Shown one piece after another: positions 1 to 12,212 of a stretch of 64,000 nucleotides of DNA. Positions within the stretch are counted from its first letter, which is position 1. Every line of letters starts with the position of its first letter. Source of the DNA: Cannabis sativa (Eukaryota; Streptophyta; Magnoliopsida; Rosales; Cannabaceae); contig NC_083602.1 of NCBI RefSeq assembly GCF_029168945.1, positions 79,938,600 through 80,002,599 of the forward strand, in the 5' to 3' direction. Position numbers and translations under genes: made by a program. A model generated the notes under the pieces. It saw nothing but the letters and a program-made list of their open reading frames with translations, had not been told where the DNA came from and ran no database searches.

Positions 1-575
1 TAGGATCTGAAAGGTTGAATTAAACACAACCTTTTCTCCACCATTACTCTTCCTTTAATCACAAAATCATTGATAATGTGAAATTCCTCTCTATATGTCT
101 ACTCTCTTGGGATACTGGATTCTATACCTTTGGCAACTACTTTTGGTTAATCAGGAAATTAACACTAGTAGTTTAAGGCAATTTGGAATGATGCCAAAAA
201 TGTATAGAACTTTCCTTAGGCTGAATAAGTACCTTTCCTGCAACCTTAACATTCAGTCTCTCTCTGGTAGACCTAGAGACTTCAGATAGGTTTTTACAGT
301 TCTCCAAAATCACTATTCCACCCCCAGAGTAACCACCATCTTATCAGAAAGATTTACTAGCACAAAGGCAAATTTCGAAATCTGATATGGTGTAGTCTAA
401 GAGTTTTAAACACACCCTTATAGACTAACATATAGTTCCTCTTCTTAATCTTAAGATTTACTTGATTGTCTTCCAATGTTCTTCTCCTAGATTAATCTGA
501 TACCTACTCATTACTCCCACTCAACAGCAGGTGTCTGGTCTAAGGCATACAAAAGCATATCTAAGACCTCTCACT
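1..575 (-). pseudogene. Decayed copia RNase H / pol C-terminus (element A)
   Basis: On the minus strand, 421-575 translates piecewise to LRPDTC, a stop, then VGVMSRYQINLGEEHWKTIK, followed by a stop and LRLRRGT. This matches the copia RNase H entry motif (RPD, then SRYQxNPGxxHW, then LRYLRGT). Positions 30-140 give a degraded form of the copia C-terminal block (an SREPRSHKR-like stretch, then a KYHxIREIV-like stretch and an EKI-like end). The frame is broken by stops and small indels, so no product is expected. The polypurine tract and 3' LTR should follow immediately left of position 1. Confidence 0.65.
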
Positions 576-2730
576 GTTGATTTAAGAAATTCTTTCATGG
601 CTTTATCTTTTCTGGAATAGTTGAGACTTTTCCTTAGATAAATAAAATCTATACCTAAGAAGTTGTGAAGCTTCTATAGATTGCCATTAGAAAGAAAATG
701 CTTCAGCATCTTACTAAAGTAAGTTGCTTGCATTAGAGTAAGTAATTACCAGGTATACCACAAGCCATAGGTTTAGATAAACTCAAACCTATAATACTAG
801 GAACAGGAAGTTTGTTAAGTCCATAGAATAGACTTATTAACTAAAATTTCCTTTTATGTCCTTGTAATAGAAAACTTTAGGTTATTCCATGTGAATGGAT
901 TAAACCATAGTTCTATTGGCTTTTCTTCCTAGTTTCTTATCTTGACAATCCATTACTTGTTTAAACTCACAATGGATTTTAATCACTAGTGTCTCCCAAG
1001 TCATGAGAAGGTGAATTCCTAGAAACTCTCCCACTACGACAAGGTACCGTGAATTATGTTTAAGAAAACTAAATGGTATTAACCTCTTTGGTTGTGACAA
1101 GACAACAGAGGCAGTGGGATCATCATATGTCAAATAAGATGATAGAACACATTTGGAATCAAGAATTAAATATCTCCTTTATTTGGTACTTGTTTTCAGA
1201 CTTAGTCATTATCTTAGAAAAGTAGTATTTGTTTGAGCAAACACTTTCTTATCTATTGACAATGGGATGGTCCACCCCTAATCACTTAGAATAGCTAACA
1301 AACCATGGATAACAGTTCTAGCTTTTCTTAAGATTTTGATTAGGTCATCCATGAATCTAGTAATGATTTACATTAAGTATACAACCATTACATCATTCTG
1401 AAATTGTATTACCATAGAAGGAATTAGGCAACGACTAGTAACGAATCATCAATGTGCAAATCGAAATTTCTGGGGAGGTAAGTTTGGATATAATTCAAAA
1501 TCAATTTAATGATCTTTGAACTGCATATCTACTAACTATTTCTCCACCCCTATCAGTTCGCAAGATCTTTAACCACTTACCTTAATGGTTTTAACCATTG
1601 CTAGAAATTTAGAAATTTTTCAAACATTTCAAATTTCTTTACATAAGGTATAATCTAGAGTGATCGTTTTAAGAATACAACGAAAAACTCATATCCACCC
1701 CTGAATGTACATCCATCTGCGAATGAGATGAACTACTTTCAGTGGATATAGGTTATTAACTCTTTGCAGAGATTGATCTTGTCAAATCCACTATGAACAA
1801 GATACAAATGCCATAGATTAAAAAAATGTGGTAGTGTCTTTTGATGACTTAGGTTTAGTTACATCAAAGAATTCTTAGAATAGTGCAAGTGGATCCTGGT
1901 CACAGAATACCTAACTCATATTCCATACAGTTTGAATCCATTAATAGAAGATGGATATTAAACCCTTGTGAAGGTGTAACTGTATTGTATTCTGGAATTA
2001 GAAATATAAGAAAATTTCTGTTTGGAATCTAAAATTAAAGTCAAAGACTTAAATTTATACCAAATATAATGAGTAATTCTATCTTGGACCAGCACTACTA
2101 ATACCAACTCTAAGTCAGATTTGCCCATACAAGTAGGAGATTTCTAAGATTGAGGATTTATATCAATTGGGAATAGAATTTCGGGATTATAATCATAAGC
2201 GTCATTTAATTTCTTAAGAGAAAATATAGAATGACATGAAATGATTTATAGACCATTCATCCAATGATATGTTTTGAAGCTAATTCAAAATGAATAAGCT
2301 AAGAGGAATTAGGATAATTTCGTTTATAAATAAGAATCCAACGATGCTTCGATTAGTGAAAGTCAAAGTAATCTTATTTATACAATCTTCTTGTTTCATA
2401 TCGTAACAATACTAGTCTAAGGTGTCATCAATTGATGAACAACTAGATGTCGCATATACAATATTTATCTTTCGAGATCTAACACTATTATGTATGTCTA
2501 ATGGTGAAAATCCACTAGGGATTTATCTCATTAGATAAACAAGCCAAGTTAGACCAACAATGAAGATTTGAAATTAAACTACAACTTAATATCAGAAAAT
2601 AACATGGTTCAATATAAATTCATACACAATTCAGAAATTATAAGCATATAGCAAGTAGGAATGACAAGTAAAAATACTAAAACATACAATCCTAAATAAT
2701 TTCCAAGGTTTTCAACAAACTGATATCAGT

Positions 2731-2865
2731 GTCCCGTTTAGGCGAGAGTCAAAGCTACCATTCATTGAATAGAGTTGTCAGCTCGTCTAAAATGTTAAAC
2801 ATTCTAGGAACCTTTTATTCGATCATGATTGGAATTCAGCGTTGTCCCGTTTAGGCGAGAGTCAA
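2731..2865 (-). repeat. Duplicated 22-bp motif, element A
   Basis: GTCCCGTTTAGGCGAGAGTC followed by AA occurs at 2731-2752 and again at 2844-2865, starts 113 bp apart. It is GC-richer than its surroundings. Equivalent pairs exist in copy B (12079-12100 and 12191-12212, with one change in the second) and copy F (54779-54800 and 54891-54912, with one change in the second). Function is unknown; it may be a cis-acting RNA element or a relic of coding sequence. Confidence 0.8.
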
Positions 2866-3079
2866 GGCAATTCTATCTTATGAGCTTCCACCATTGTTTC
2901 ATAATTTGCAAGTCAAGTATGGTCGCCACCATTAGGGTGATCCATACCATACAAAACACTTACAAACTACTTATCATGCGAGGTTAAACGGTGCGAAATT
3001 GCTAATGAACGTTCCTCCATTAGGGAGGATTACTCACTAAAACAAACGCGGTGTAAAACCCACAATGGAGATCGAATAT

Positions 3080-4720
3080 CTTAATAATAAGGCTCATTAT
3101 TTAAAAAGAGTTGTATTTTCTTTGATTCTCTTTATTTAATCTATTTATTTTAAATATATATTTATTTAAAATTTCCAATCTAGAATGAAAAATTCTAAAT
3201 ATAAATTTTAATTTAATATTTATAAATTTTACTTAGATGGATATGAAAATAACATGAATTATTTCCATCTTAGTAATAATTTCCAATAAATATTTAGAAA
3301 AATATTCAATTTAAGTTGTTACAAAATTAATTTAAATTAATTTACAACTCAAATTTTATTTTCTATAAATATATATTGCATTTCGAAAAATTAAAGTATT
3401 TAAGAATACAATTTTCGAAAAAATGCATGTTAAAATAAAAAATAAATCCTCGAAAAATTATTCTAATTTAATGTTGGCCCAAAATTAATTAATAAAATTA
3501 ATTTACAATAAAAAATATAATTTTCCTATTTAATTAAATTTATAAGAAAAATTTCAAATATTTAAGTATGATGATGAAAATCAACTTAAATATTAATTTT
3601 CTATTTAATTAAATACATTAGAAAAGTACTTCAAGCAAAAATATCGCCTATCTAGATTTTCCTTTGTCTAATTAATTCAATATCTAATAATATATTTTAA
3701 TTCATTTATTTTAAATTAATCAGTTAATGAAAAAATCATTTATTTAAGTTGGTCCAAAATTAAAATAAATAATTTACAACTTCAATCTATTTTTCAAATA
3801 AAATTCGAAATTCCAGAATTTAAGAAATGCAATTTCGAAATTTGATTAATAAAATAAAGAAAAAATATATTTTGAAAATTATTTAAATTTAGTTGAAAAA
3901 ATAAATTTCAACTAAAAATAATTTTCTATTTAATTAAATGTCATGAAAAAGAAATATTTAAGTATGATGATAAAAATCAACTTAGATATTTAATTTTTAA
4001 ATTAATTAAATGTATGAAATTCAAGAAATAAATAATTAAGTGTAGAGAAGGCTTAATTATTAATCTCTAGTTTAATACTAGGAAAAAAAATAAATTGTAC
4101 CAAAATTAATTATTTAAAATAATTAATTTCACAATTTATAATATTTTCCTATTTTAATATTAGAAATAATAAGTAGTCTAGAAATAACTATCTAGAAAAT
4201 ATCTTATTTGACTAAGTATCTTTTCCACAAAATTTGAAAAAATATCTAATTTAAGTTGTATTAGAAAAAAAATCTAGAACCTAAATATTTTTCAAATTTA
4301 AATTTAATTAAACATCAAAAATTAAGTTGTAACCACTTAATTTGAAAATATTCCATTTTAAGTTAATATTCGAAAAGATATTAACTTAAAAAATATCTAA
4401 AGAATCTTAATAACCAATGCCTAAAATTCTTCAACTTAATTTTAAAATTTTAAATCCAAAAGATATTCAGTTTTAAGTTGGTTAGTTGTAGATAATTAAA
4501 TATCAACTTAAATAGGAATATTTAATGAAAAATTTAAATTAAGCTCCAGAAAGAATCTAGATGGTTATAATTCTATATTTAATTAAATACAAGAAAATAC
4601 ATATCGTTTAGCTTAGAATAAAAATTCTTTAAACTATATTTTTCTTAAATTAATTTCAAAATAAATGAAATTAATTATGTTGCTAATCAATTTTATTAGG
4701 TTAAACTAGTTTAATTAACC
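3080..4720. repeat. AT-rich hairpin-prone tract, element A
   Basis: About 1.6 kb of extremely AT-rich non-coding sequence. It contains serial imperfect inverted repeats: blocks starting TAAGTTG or AAATTGT and closing with the complementary CAACTT or ACAATTT, alternating with palindromic TTTTCTATTTAATTAAAT stretches followed by GAAAA. The same series is present at 10230-11860 in copy B, at 37430-38059 (partial) in copy E and at 55150-56390 in copy F. No open frame of note is present. Confidence 0.6.
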
Positions 4721-6223
4721 TAGTACAGTTATTCAAATCAAGCAAATGGCCCTTCACAATTGGGGTGGTTCATGTGAGGGGGTGCTGGGTTCAGTATGTC
4801 GTACCCACTATTATGGCTCCCAACTCTCACACAAGGCCCAAAAGAGAGGAATTTAACCTTAATAAGAACAACTGTTATTAATTGAATAGGCCCAAAAACT
4901 AAATGGGCCTAAATAAATTCTATCAAGAACTATGATAATTTATTTTAGCAACAACAACCTATATGTATCTATAATAAAATTAAACACATAGGCTCACACA
5001 GGCACACTTTGGATGGGTCATATCATGTTGCTAGGTCATACACAGATGAAAGAAGTTTGTAAATATACCTGCTACAAATTATTATCTTGACCAAGGGAGC
5101 CATCAGATCAATAGATCTAGCAAAAGGTAACCATGGCTATTTGCAATCAAGTAATAATAGGTTTTGAAAACTTACACATAAGCTAAAACACAAACTCCTG
5201 CAACAAGGTTAGCTGGATAGTTGGATGTAGGATTTATTTAATTTTAAATTAAATAATTAATTTCGAAATAATCAATTAATTAAAAAAAAAATATTTTCGA
5301 AAATTTTAAAAAAAATTTGAAAAATTCGAAATTAAAAAAAAATTAAATTTAAAATTAAACCTACAATTTTGAAAAATTAGGTTTCAACCAACCTAAATAT
5401 CATTTCAAAATTTGCTAACTACTTTTAAAATTTAAATGTTATTTTATAAATAAAAATTAAATAAAAAATTAGAAAAGACAAATGAATATCTTTTTCAGAT
5501 TTTAAATGTAATTTAAATAAATAAAATAGCAAAATTTAAAAGTTAACAAAATATCTTATATCTATTTAAAATTACATGATTATAGTTATCTTATTTTAAA
5601 TTTAAATAAGGTCAAATTATTTAAAAAAAAAAAGATTTAATTTAAAAAATTTAAAATCTAACCTTAAATTTAAAAATAAGATAAGATATAATCAAATTTA
5701 AAAATAAGATAGATAATTAAGCAAAAAGATAGATACTAATTATATTCAAATTCAAATTACACTAATATCTTGAATTAAATTTAAACAATATTAAATTAAT
5801 TCAAAATGATAATTAGAATTGAATTAGGAATAGTAATAGTATAAATATATAACTACACAAAAAATCGAAAGTTAGTTCCATGAAAAAGCATGAAAAATCG
5901 AAGAAAAACGAAAAAATTGTGAGCTGTACGGACAGTTTCCGCGATCGTAGGAAAATTTCAGCACAGCTCCGATTTTTTAGAATCTTCAAAAAATCATAAC
6001 TAATTCAAATTAAATCGAAATTGAGTTCTGTAAAAGGCTAAATTGCTTAATTTTTTCCATACTATCCAATAAAAATAATTTCAGAAACAGAATCGTAATT
6101 ATTTTTTACGAAAATTTACAAACATCAATCAATCATCAAATAACACTCAATACAACATGATACCATCCAAAAACAAACAAACAATCATTTTAAAGTCCAA
6201 ATTTCTTGCAAGTAAATCAATTA

Positions 6224-6240
6224 CCATGGCTCTGAGGCCA
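6224..6240 (-). other. Primer-binding site of element A (tRNA-Met type)
   Basis: Read on the minus strand this is TGGCCTCAGAGCCATGG, two bases downstream of the LTR end. It resembles the plant initiator tRNA-Met primer-binding site TGGTATCAGAGCC with two mismatches. It fixes the element's orientation and marks 6243-8138 as the 5' LTR. Confidence 0.8.
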
Positions 6241-6242
6241 GT

Positions 6243-8138
6243 TGTTGGAAATTATTTTACCAGGATCTTAGATCTACTCACAAATATGTTGATTAACACC
6301 CTAAATATGAACTTTCTAAAACGATGAAATAAACACATATAAAGTTTAGGAAACCTTACATTGGGTGCAGCGGAATATAATGACTCCTTCCGTTCAGATA
6401 TCTAGCCCTTGATTCCTTTCTGTAGCAGAGCATTATCAATATCTGAACCTGGATCTCTTTCTCTGAATCTTTGATGCTGAAACTCCTTCTTTGTGAATGT
6501 CTTTCTTCACGATCTTCCTCACTATGATTGAGGTATCACTTGCTGTGTGTGGGCACTACTCATACACTAAGGATTTCGAAATTCAAGAGGGAAGAGAAAG
6601 AAGAAGTGGCAGCTAAAGATAGGGAGAGAGAAAGGCTCAGGTTTTTCTCTGAAGGAAAAATAGAAAATTTAAGTGTAAATTTCTTGAAGACTTCACTATC
6701 TATTTATAGCTTTCCACTAGGGTTAGGTTTGACTTATTTGGCATTAAAATAATGAAAAAATCAGTTTAAATTTCCTACAAAAGTGGCTGGCCCTATACAA
6801 GTGGATTTGGGCCTCACTTTTTGCAATTTTGCAGTTTTATCTTTTCTGCATCTGATTTTCTCAAAAACGCCAATTTTCTAATTCAACCATTTAAATGCCA
6901 ATTCTAACTATTTAATAACTATAAATAATTATTAAATAATATTGTCATTTATCATATTTATTAATTGAACCATACAAAGTATCATAATTAACAAATATGC
7001 CCCTATTAACTTTTTCTTTACAATTTCGCACTTACTTAGTGAAAAATTCACAAATAGACATAGTCTAATTTGAGAATTATAATTGATTAATCAAAACCAA
7101 TTATATGAGTCTTACAAGCAATATTTTCTCAACTAGTGGGGGGACCATGGGTCTATATAACCGAGCTTCCAATAAGTAGATCAAGAATTTAGCACTAAAA
7201 TTCACTAACTTATTAATTCTTCGTTGAATCCACGCATAGAACTTAGAATTGCACTCTCAGTATATAGAATGCTCTATATGTTCCACCATATAGACACATC
7301 ATTAGTTATCCATTGTTATAATCCTAATGTGATCAATGATCCTCTATATGAATGATCTACACTGTAAAGGGATTAAATTACCGTTGCACCCTACAATGTA
7401 TTTATTCCTTAAAACACTTGACCCCGTATAAATAATATTTCAGCTTATGTGAAATGAGTACTCCACCATTTATGTTCGTTTGGTCAAGCTCGAAGGAGAT
7501 CAGCCTTTGCTTACTATTCGCTAGATAGAAGCTATAGATTCCATGTTTATGATAGCGCTCCCACTCAATTACACTACCGTGTTCCCAAAATGTACGTATC
7601 ACCCTGACCTAAAAGTAGGCTTAACTAACAAATCAAAGAACACGAATAGCCTTACAAGATTTAGCCTAATCATAACAGGATTAAGATCATTTGATCTAGG
7701 ATCAACTAGGCGATATTGACTTGAATAGATATTACGGTAAGTTTAATAAATCTAAGTCAAAGTTCAATATCGGTCCCTTCCGATGCATACTCCATGCATC
7801 CAACCTGAGCTTTACTTTAACCAATGCTCTGGAAAGAACATATCACTTCTCCAAATGCAAGTAAACTGTGTTGTAGATTATCATATCAGTAAAACCCTAT
7901 GTCTGATAAATCTAGGAAACTTTATTCACATAGTCATGTTTACTTTCCAATGTGTTGACAGCACAATAAACAGGATCAAGTACGTGAAAAGGGTTTCAGA
8001 TGAATTTATACATTATGTACATATAATCATGAAATAAATCATGTGAACCATACAACATTAAATGTTATTTCTGATCTATATTAATAAGTAAATCTGATTA
8101 TATTGAAATGAGTTTTATTTAGGGCATAAAACCCAACA
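6243..8138 (-). mobile_element. 5' LTR of copia-derived element A (1896 bp)
   Basis: Full LTR on the minus strand beginning TGTTGGGTTTTATGCCC (right end) and ending TTCCAACA (left end). It has exactly the same length as the 3' LTR of copy B at 15042-16937. A TATTTATA stretch at 6701-6708 is the reverse complement of a TATAAATA box. The downstream CT-rich leader reads on the plus strand as an open frame (6528-6752), which is only a shadow. The flanking five bases on the right are AAAAG (8139-8143); the partner target duplication lies outside the window. Confidence 0.92.
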
Positions 8139-8259
8139 AAAAGGAAATTTATGATGAAGCATTTTATATTTTTGATTAGATTTGTAAGTTTATGGTGTAA
8201 AACTAGCCTAAATGACATTCTTATCTACCATTTACTTAAGCCTAATGTTACATGCCTAT
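8139..8259. other. Island between elements A and B
   Basis: 121 bp of older sequence separating the two head-to-head elements. It carries the probable target duplication of A (AAAAG) at its left end and that of B (CCTAT, 8255-8259) at its right end. It probably continues into 16943 onward, i.e. the 3' untranslated region of the Tat-like gypsy element into which B jumped. No gene is visible in it. Confidence 0.6.
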
Positions 8260-8721
8260 TGTTGGGTTTTATGCTTCAGGAAAATTACACTAAAATTTTC
8301 TATTTTTCCTTCAGAGAAAAACCTGAGCCTTTCTCTCTCCCTATCTTTAGCTGCCACTTCTTCTTTCTCTTCCCTCTTGAAATTTCGAAATTTCTTAATG
8401 TATGAGTAGTGCCCACACACAGCAAGTGATACCTCAATCATAGTGAAGAAGATCGTGAAGAAAGACATTCAGCAAAAGGAGTTTCAGCATCAAAGATTCA
8501 GAGAAAGAGATCCAGGTTCAGATATTGATAATGCTCTGCTACAGAAAGGAATCAAGGGCTAGATATCTGAACGGAAGGAGTCATTATATTCCGCTGCACC
8601 CAATGTAAGGTTTCTTTAACTTTATATGTGTTTATTTCATCGTTTTAGAAAGTTCATATTTAGGATGTTAATAAACATACTTGTGAGTAGATCTAAGATC
8701 CTGGTAAAATAATTTCCAACA
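8260..8721 (+). mobile_element. 5' LTR of element B, internally deleted
   Basis: Only 462 bp instead of 1896. The first 15 bases (TGTTGGGTTTTATGC) are joined directly to sequence equivalent to 16491 onward in the 3' LTR, removing about 1.43 kb. The lost part includes all of U3 and the TATA box; what remains is approximately R-U5. A GC dinucleotide is shared at the junction. The remaining leader (8310-8400) is closer to the LTR of neighbour A (reverse complement of about 6570-6660) than to B's own 3' LTR, for example CTTTAGCTGCCACTTCTTC versus CTTTGGCCGAACCCACTC. Confidence 0.88.
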
Positions 8722-8723
8722 AC

Positions 8724-8740
8724 TGGCCTCAGAGCCATGG
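8724..8740 (+). other. Primer-binding site of element B (tRNA-Met type)
   Basis: TGGCCTCAGAGCCATGG begins two bases after the LTR terminus CCAACA. It has the same two mismatches to the initiator tRNA-Met site as copy A, so these are features of the subfamily and not random decay. Confidence 0.8.
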
Positions 8741-10229
8741 TAATTGATTTACTTGCAAGAAATTTGGACTTTAAAACGATTGTTTGTATGTTCTTTGGAT
8801 GGTATCATGTTGTATTGAGTGTTATTTGATGATTGATTGATGTTTGTGAAATTTTCGTGAAAAAATAATTGTGATTTCGTTTCTGGAATTATTTTTATTG
8901 GATAGTATGGAAAAAATTTAGCAAGTTAGCCTTTTACAGAACTCAATTTGGATTTTATTTGAATTAGTTATGATTTTTTGAAGATTTGACAAAATCGGCG
9001 CTGTGCTGATAGTTTCCTGCGATCGCAGAACTGTCCGTACAGTTTCGAATTTTTTCTTTTTTCTTCAATTTTTCATACTTTTTCATGGAATTAGCTTCCA
9101 ATTTTTTGTATGGTTTTGTATTTATACTATTACTATTCCTAATTCAATTTAAATTATCATTTTGAATTAATTTAATATTTTTTAAATTTAATTCAAGATA
9201 TTAGTGTAATTTGAATTTGAAAATAGTTAGTATCTATCTTATTTGCTTAATAATCTATCTTATTTTAAATTTGATTATATCTTATCTTATTTTTAAATTT
9301 AAGGTCAGATTTTAAATTTTTAAATTAATTTTTTTTTTTAAAATAATTTGACCTTATTTAAATTTAAAATAACATAACTATAATCATGTAATTTTAAAAA
9401 GATATAAGATATTTTGCTAACTTTTAAATTTTGTTATTTTATTTATTTAAATTACATTTAAAATCTGAAAAAGATATTCATTTATCTTTTTTAATTTTTT
9501 ATTTAATTTTTATTTATAAAATAACATTTAAATTTTAAAAGTAGTTAGCAAATTTTTGAAATGATATTTAGGTTGGTTGAAACCTAATTTTTCAAAACTG
9601 TAGGTTTAATTTTAAATTCAAATTTTTTAATTTAATTTCGATTTTTTTTGATTAATTATTTAATTTCGAAATTAATTATTTAATTTAAAATTAAATAAAT
9701 CCTACATCCAACTATCCAGCTAACCTTGTTACAGGAATATGTGTTTTAGCTTGTGCGTAAGTTTTCAAAACCTTTTATTACTTGATTGCAAATAGCCATG
9801 GTTACTTTTTGCCGGATCTAATGACCTGATGACTCCCTTGGTCAAGTTCATAATTTGTAACAGGTATATTTACAATCTTCTTTCATCTGTGTATGACCTA
9901 GCAACATGATAGGACCCATCCAAAGTGTGCCTGTGTGAGCTTATGTGTTTAATTTTATTATAGATGCATATAGGTTGTTGTTGCTAAAATAAATTATCAT
10001 AGTTCTTGATAGAATTTATTTAGGCCCATTTAGTTTTTGGGCCTATTCAATTAATAACAGTTGTTCTTATTAAGGTTAAATTCCTCTCTTTTGGGCCTTG
10101 TGTGAGAGTTGGGAGCCATAGTAGTGGGTACGGCATACTGAACCCAGCACCCCCTCACATGAACTACCCCAATTGTGAAGGCCCATTTGCCTGATTTGAA
10201 TAACTGTACTAGGTCAATTAAACTAGTTT

Positions 10230-11860
10230 AAACTAATAAAATTGATTAGCAACATAATTAATTTCATTTATTTTGAAATTAATTTAAGAAAAATATAGTT
10301 TAAAGAATTTTTTATTCTAAGCTAAACTATATGTATTTTCTTGTATTTAATTAAATATAGAATTATAACCATCTAGATTCTTTCTGGAGCTTAATTTAAA
10401 TTTTTCATTTAAATATTCCTATTTAAGTTGATATTTAGTTATCTACAACTAATCAACTTAAATCTGAATATCTTTTGAATTTCAAATTTCAAAATTAAGT
10501 TGAGGAATTTTAGGCATTGGTTATTAAGATTCTTTAGATATTTTTTAAGTTAATATCTTTTCGAATATTAACTCAAAATGGAATATTTTCAAATTAAGTA
10601 GTTACAACTTAATTTTTGATATTTAATTAAATTTAAATTTGAAAAATATTTAGGTTCTAGATTTTTTCTAATACAACCTAAATTAGATATTTTTTCAAAT
10701 TTTGAGGAAAAGATACTTAGTCAAATAAGATATTTTCTAGATAGTTATTTCTAGACTACTTATTATTTCTAATATTTAAAAGGAAAATATTATACATTGT
10801 GAAATTAATTATTTAAATAATTAATTTTGGTACAATTTATTTTAAGTATATTTTTTCCTAGTATTAAACTAGAGAATAATAATTAAGCCTTATCTACACT
10901 TAATTATTTATTTCTTGAATTTAATACATTTAATTAATTTGAAAATTAAATATCTAAGTTTATTTTCATCATGATACTTAAATATTTCTTTTTCATGACA
11001 CTTAATTAAATAGAAAATTATTTTTAGTTGAAATTTATTTTTTCAATTAAATTTAAATAATTTTCAAAATATATTTTTCTTTATTTTATTAATCAAATTT
11101 CGAAATTGAATTTCTTAAATGCTGGAATTTCGAATTTTATTTGAAAAATAGATTAAAGTTGTAAATTATTTAATTAATTTTGGACCAACTTAAATCAATG
11201 ATTTTTTGATTAATTGATTAATTTGAAAATAAATGAATTAAAATATATTATTAGAAATTGAATTAATTAGTCTAAGAAAAATCTAGATAGATGATATTTT
11301 TGCTTGAAGTATTTTTCTTGTGTATTTAATTAAATAGAAAATTAATATTTAAGTTGATTTTCATCATCATACTTAAATATTTGAAATTTTTCTTATATAT
11401 TTAATTAAATAGGAAAATTATATTTTTTGTTGTAAATTAATTTTATTAATTAATTTTGGGCCAACATTAAATTAGAATAATTTTTCCAGGATTTACTTTT
11501 TTTATTTTAATATGCATTTTTCGAAAATTGTATTCTTAAATACTTTAATTTTTCGAAATGCAATATAGATTTATAGAAAAATAAATTTGAGTTGTAAATT
11601 AATTTAAATTAATTTTGTAACAACTTAAATTGAATATTTTTCTAAATATTTATTGGAAATTATTACTAAGATGGAAATAATTCATGTTATTTTCATAACC
11701 ATCTAAGTAAAATTTATAAATATTAAATTAAAATTTATATTTAGAATTTTTCATTCTAAATTGGAAATTTTAATTAAATAAATATATATTTAAAAATAAA
11801 TAGAATAAATAAAGAGAATCAAAGAAAATACAACTCTTTTTAAATAATGAGCTTTATTAT
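10230..11860. repeat. AT-rich hairpin-prone tract, element B
   Basis: Counterpart of 3080-4720 in opposite orientation, with the same alternation of complementary AAGTTG and CAACTT blocks and TATTTAATTAAATA palindromes. Non-coding on both strands. It lies where gag-pol would be expected in an autonomous copia element. Confidence 0.6.
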
Positions 11861-12078
11861 TAAGACATTCGATCTCCATTGTGGGTTTTACACCGCGTTT
11901 GTTTTAGTGAGTAATCCTCCCTAATGGAGGAATGTTCATTAGCAATTTCGCACCGTTTAATCTCGAATGATAAGTAGTTTGTAAGTGTTTTGTAGGGTAT
12001 AGATCACCCTAATGGTGGCGACCATACTTGACTTGCAAATTATGAAACAATGGTGGAAGCTCATAAGATAGAATTTCC

Positions 12079-12212
12079 TTGACTCTCGCCTAAACGGGAC
12101 AACGCTGAATTCCAATCTTGATCGAATATAAGGTTGCTAGAATGGTTATCATTTTAGATGAGCTGACAACTCTATTCAATGGATGATGCTTTGACTCTCG
12201 CCTAAACAGGAC
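12079..12212 (+). repeat. Duplicated 22-bp motif, element B
   Basis: TTGACTCTCGCCTAAACGGG plus AC at 12079-12100 and again at 12191-12212, the second copy with one substitution (CAGG for CGGG). Starts are 112 bp apart, nearly the same spacing as in copies A and F. Confidence 0.8.

Larger units (their letters stand above)
1..6242 (-). mobile_element. Copia-derived element A, internal region
   Basis: Internal region of a minus-strand LTR retrotransposon whose 5' LTR is at 6243-8138 and whose 3' LTR lies left of the window. It is the reverse complement of the internal region of copy B (8722-15041) along nearly its whole length. No gag, protease, integrase or complete reverse transcriptase frame is visible. 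From 5' to 3' (right to left) it holds the primer-binding site, an AT-rich leader, a long AT-rich hairpin-prone stretch (about 3080-4720), a segment with a duplicated 22-bp motif (2731 and 2844), and decayed copia pol sequence at the left edge. It can be described as a large non-autonomous derivative of a Ty1/copia element. The copia assignment rests on the RNase H relic; the rest is inferred from homology to copies B and F. Confidence 0.8.

Noticed and set aside
900..1133. 77-codon frame shared with 13844-14044 and 53039-53272
   Set aside because: Conserved only because it lies in the internal region of the copia-derived family. Probably a decayed pol fragment, but I could not match it to a motif, so it is not listed as a gene.
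7783..8037. 84-codon frame repeated at 15143, 19221 and 35411 on the other strand
   Set aside because: It recurs in every copy because it lies in the LTR; start and length follow the LTR sequence and no protein family fits.
8151..8468. Overlapping frames at the A/B junction
   Set aside because: They combine host island and LTR leader sequence, and the minus-strand one is the inverted twin of 6528-6752 in A's LTR.
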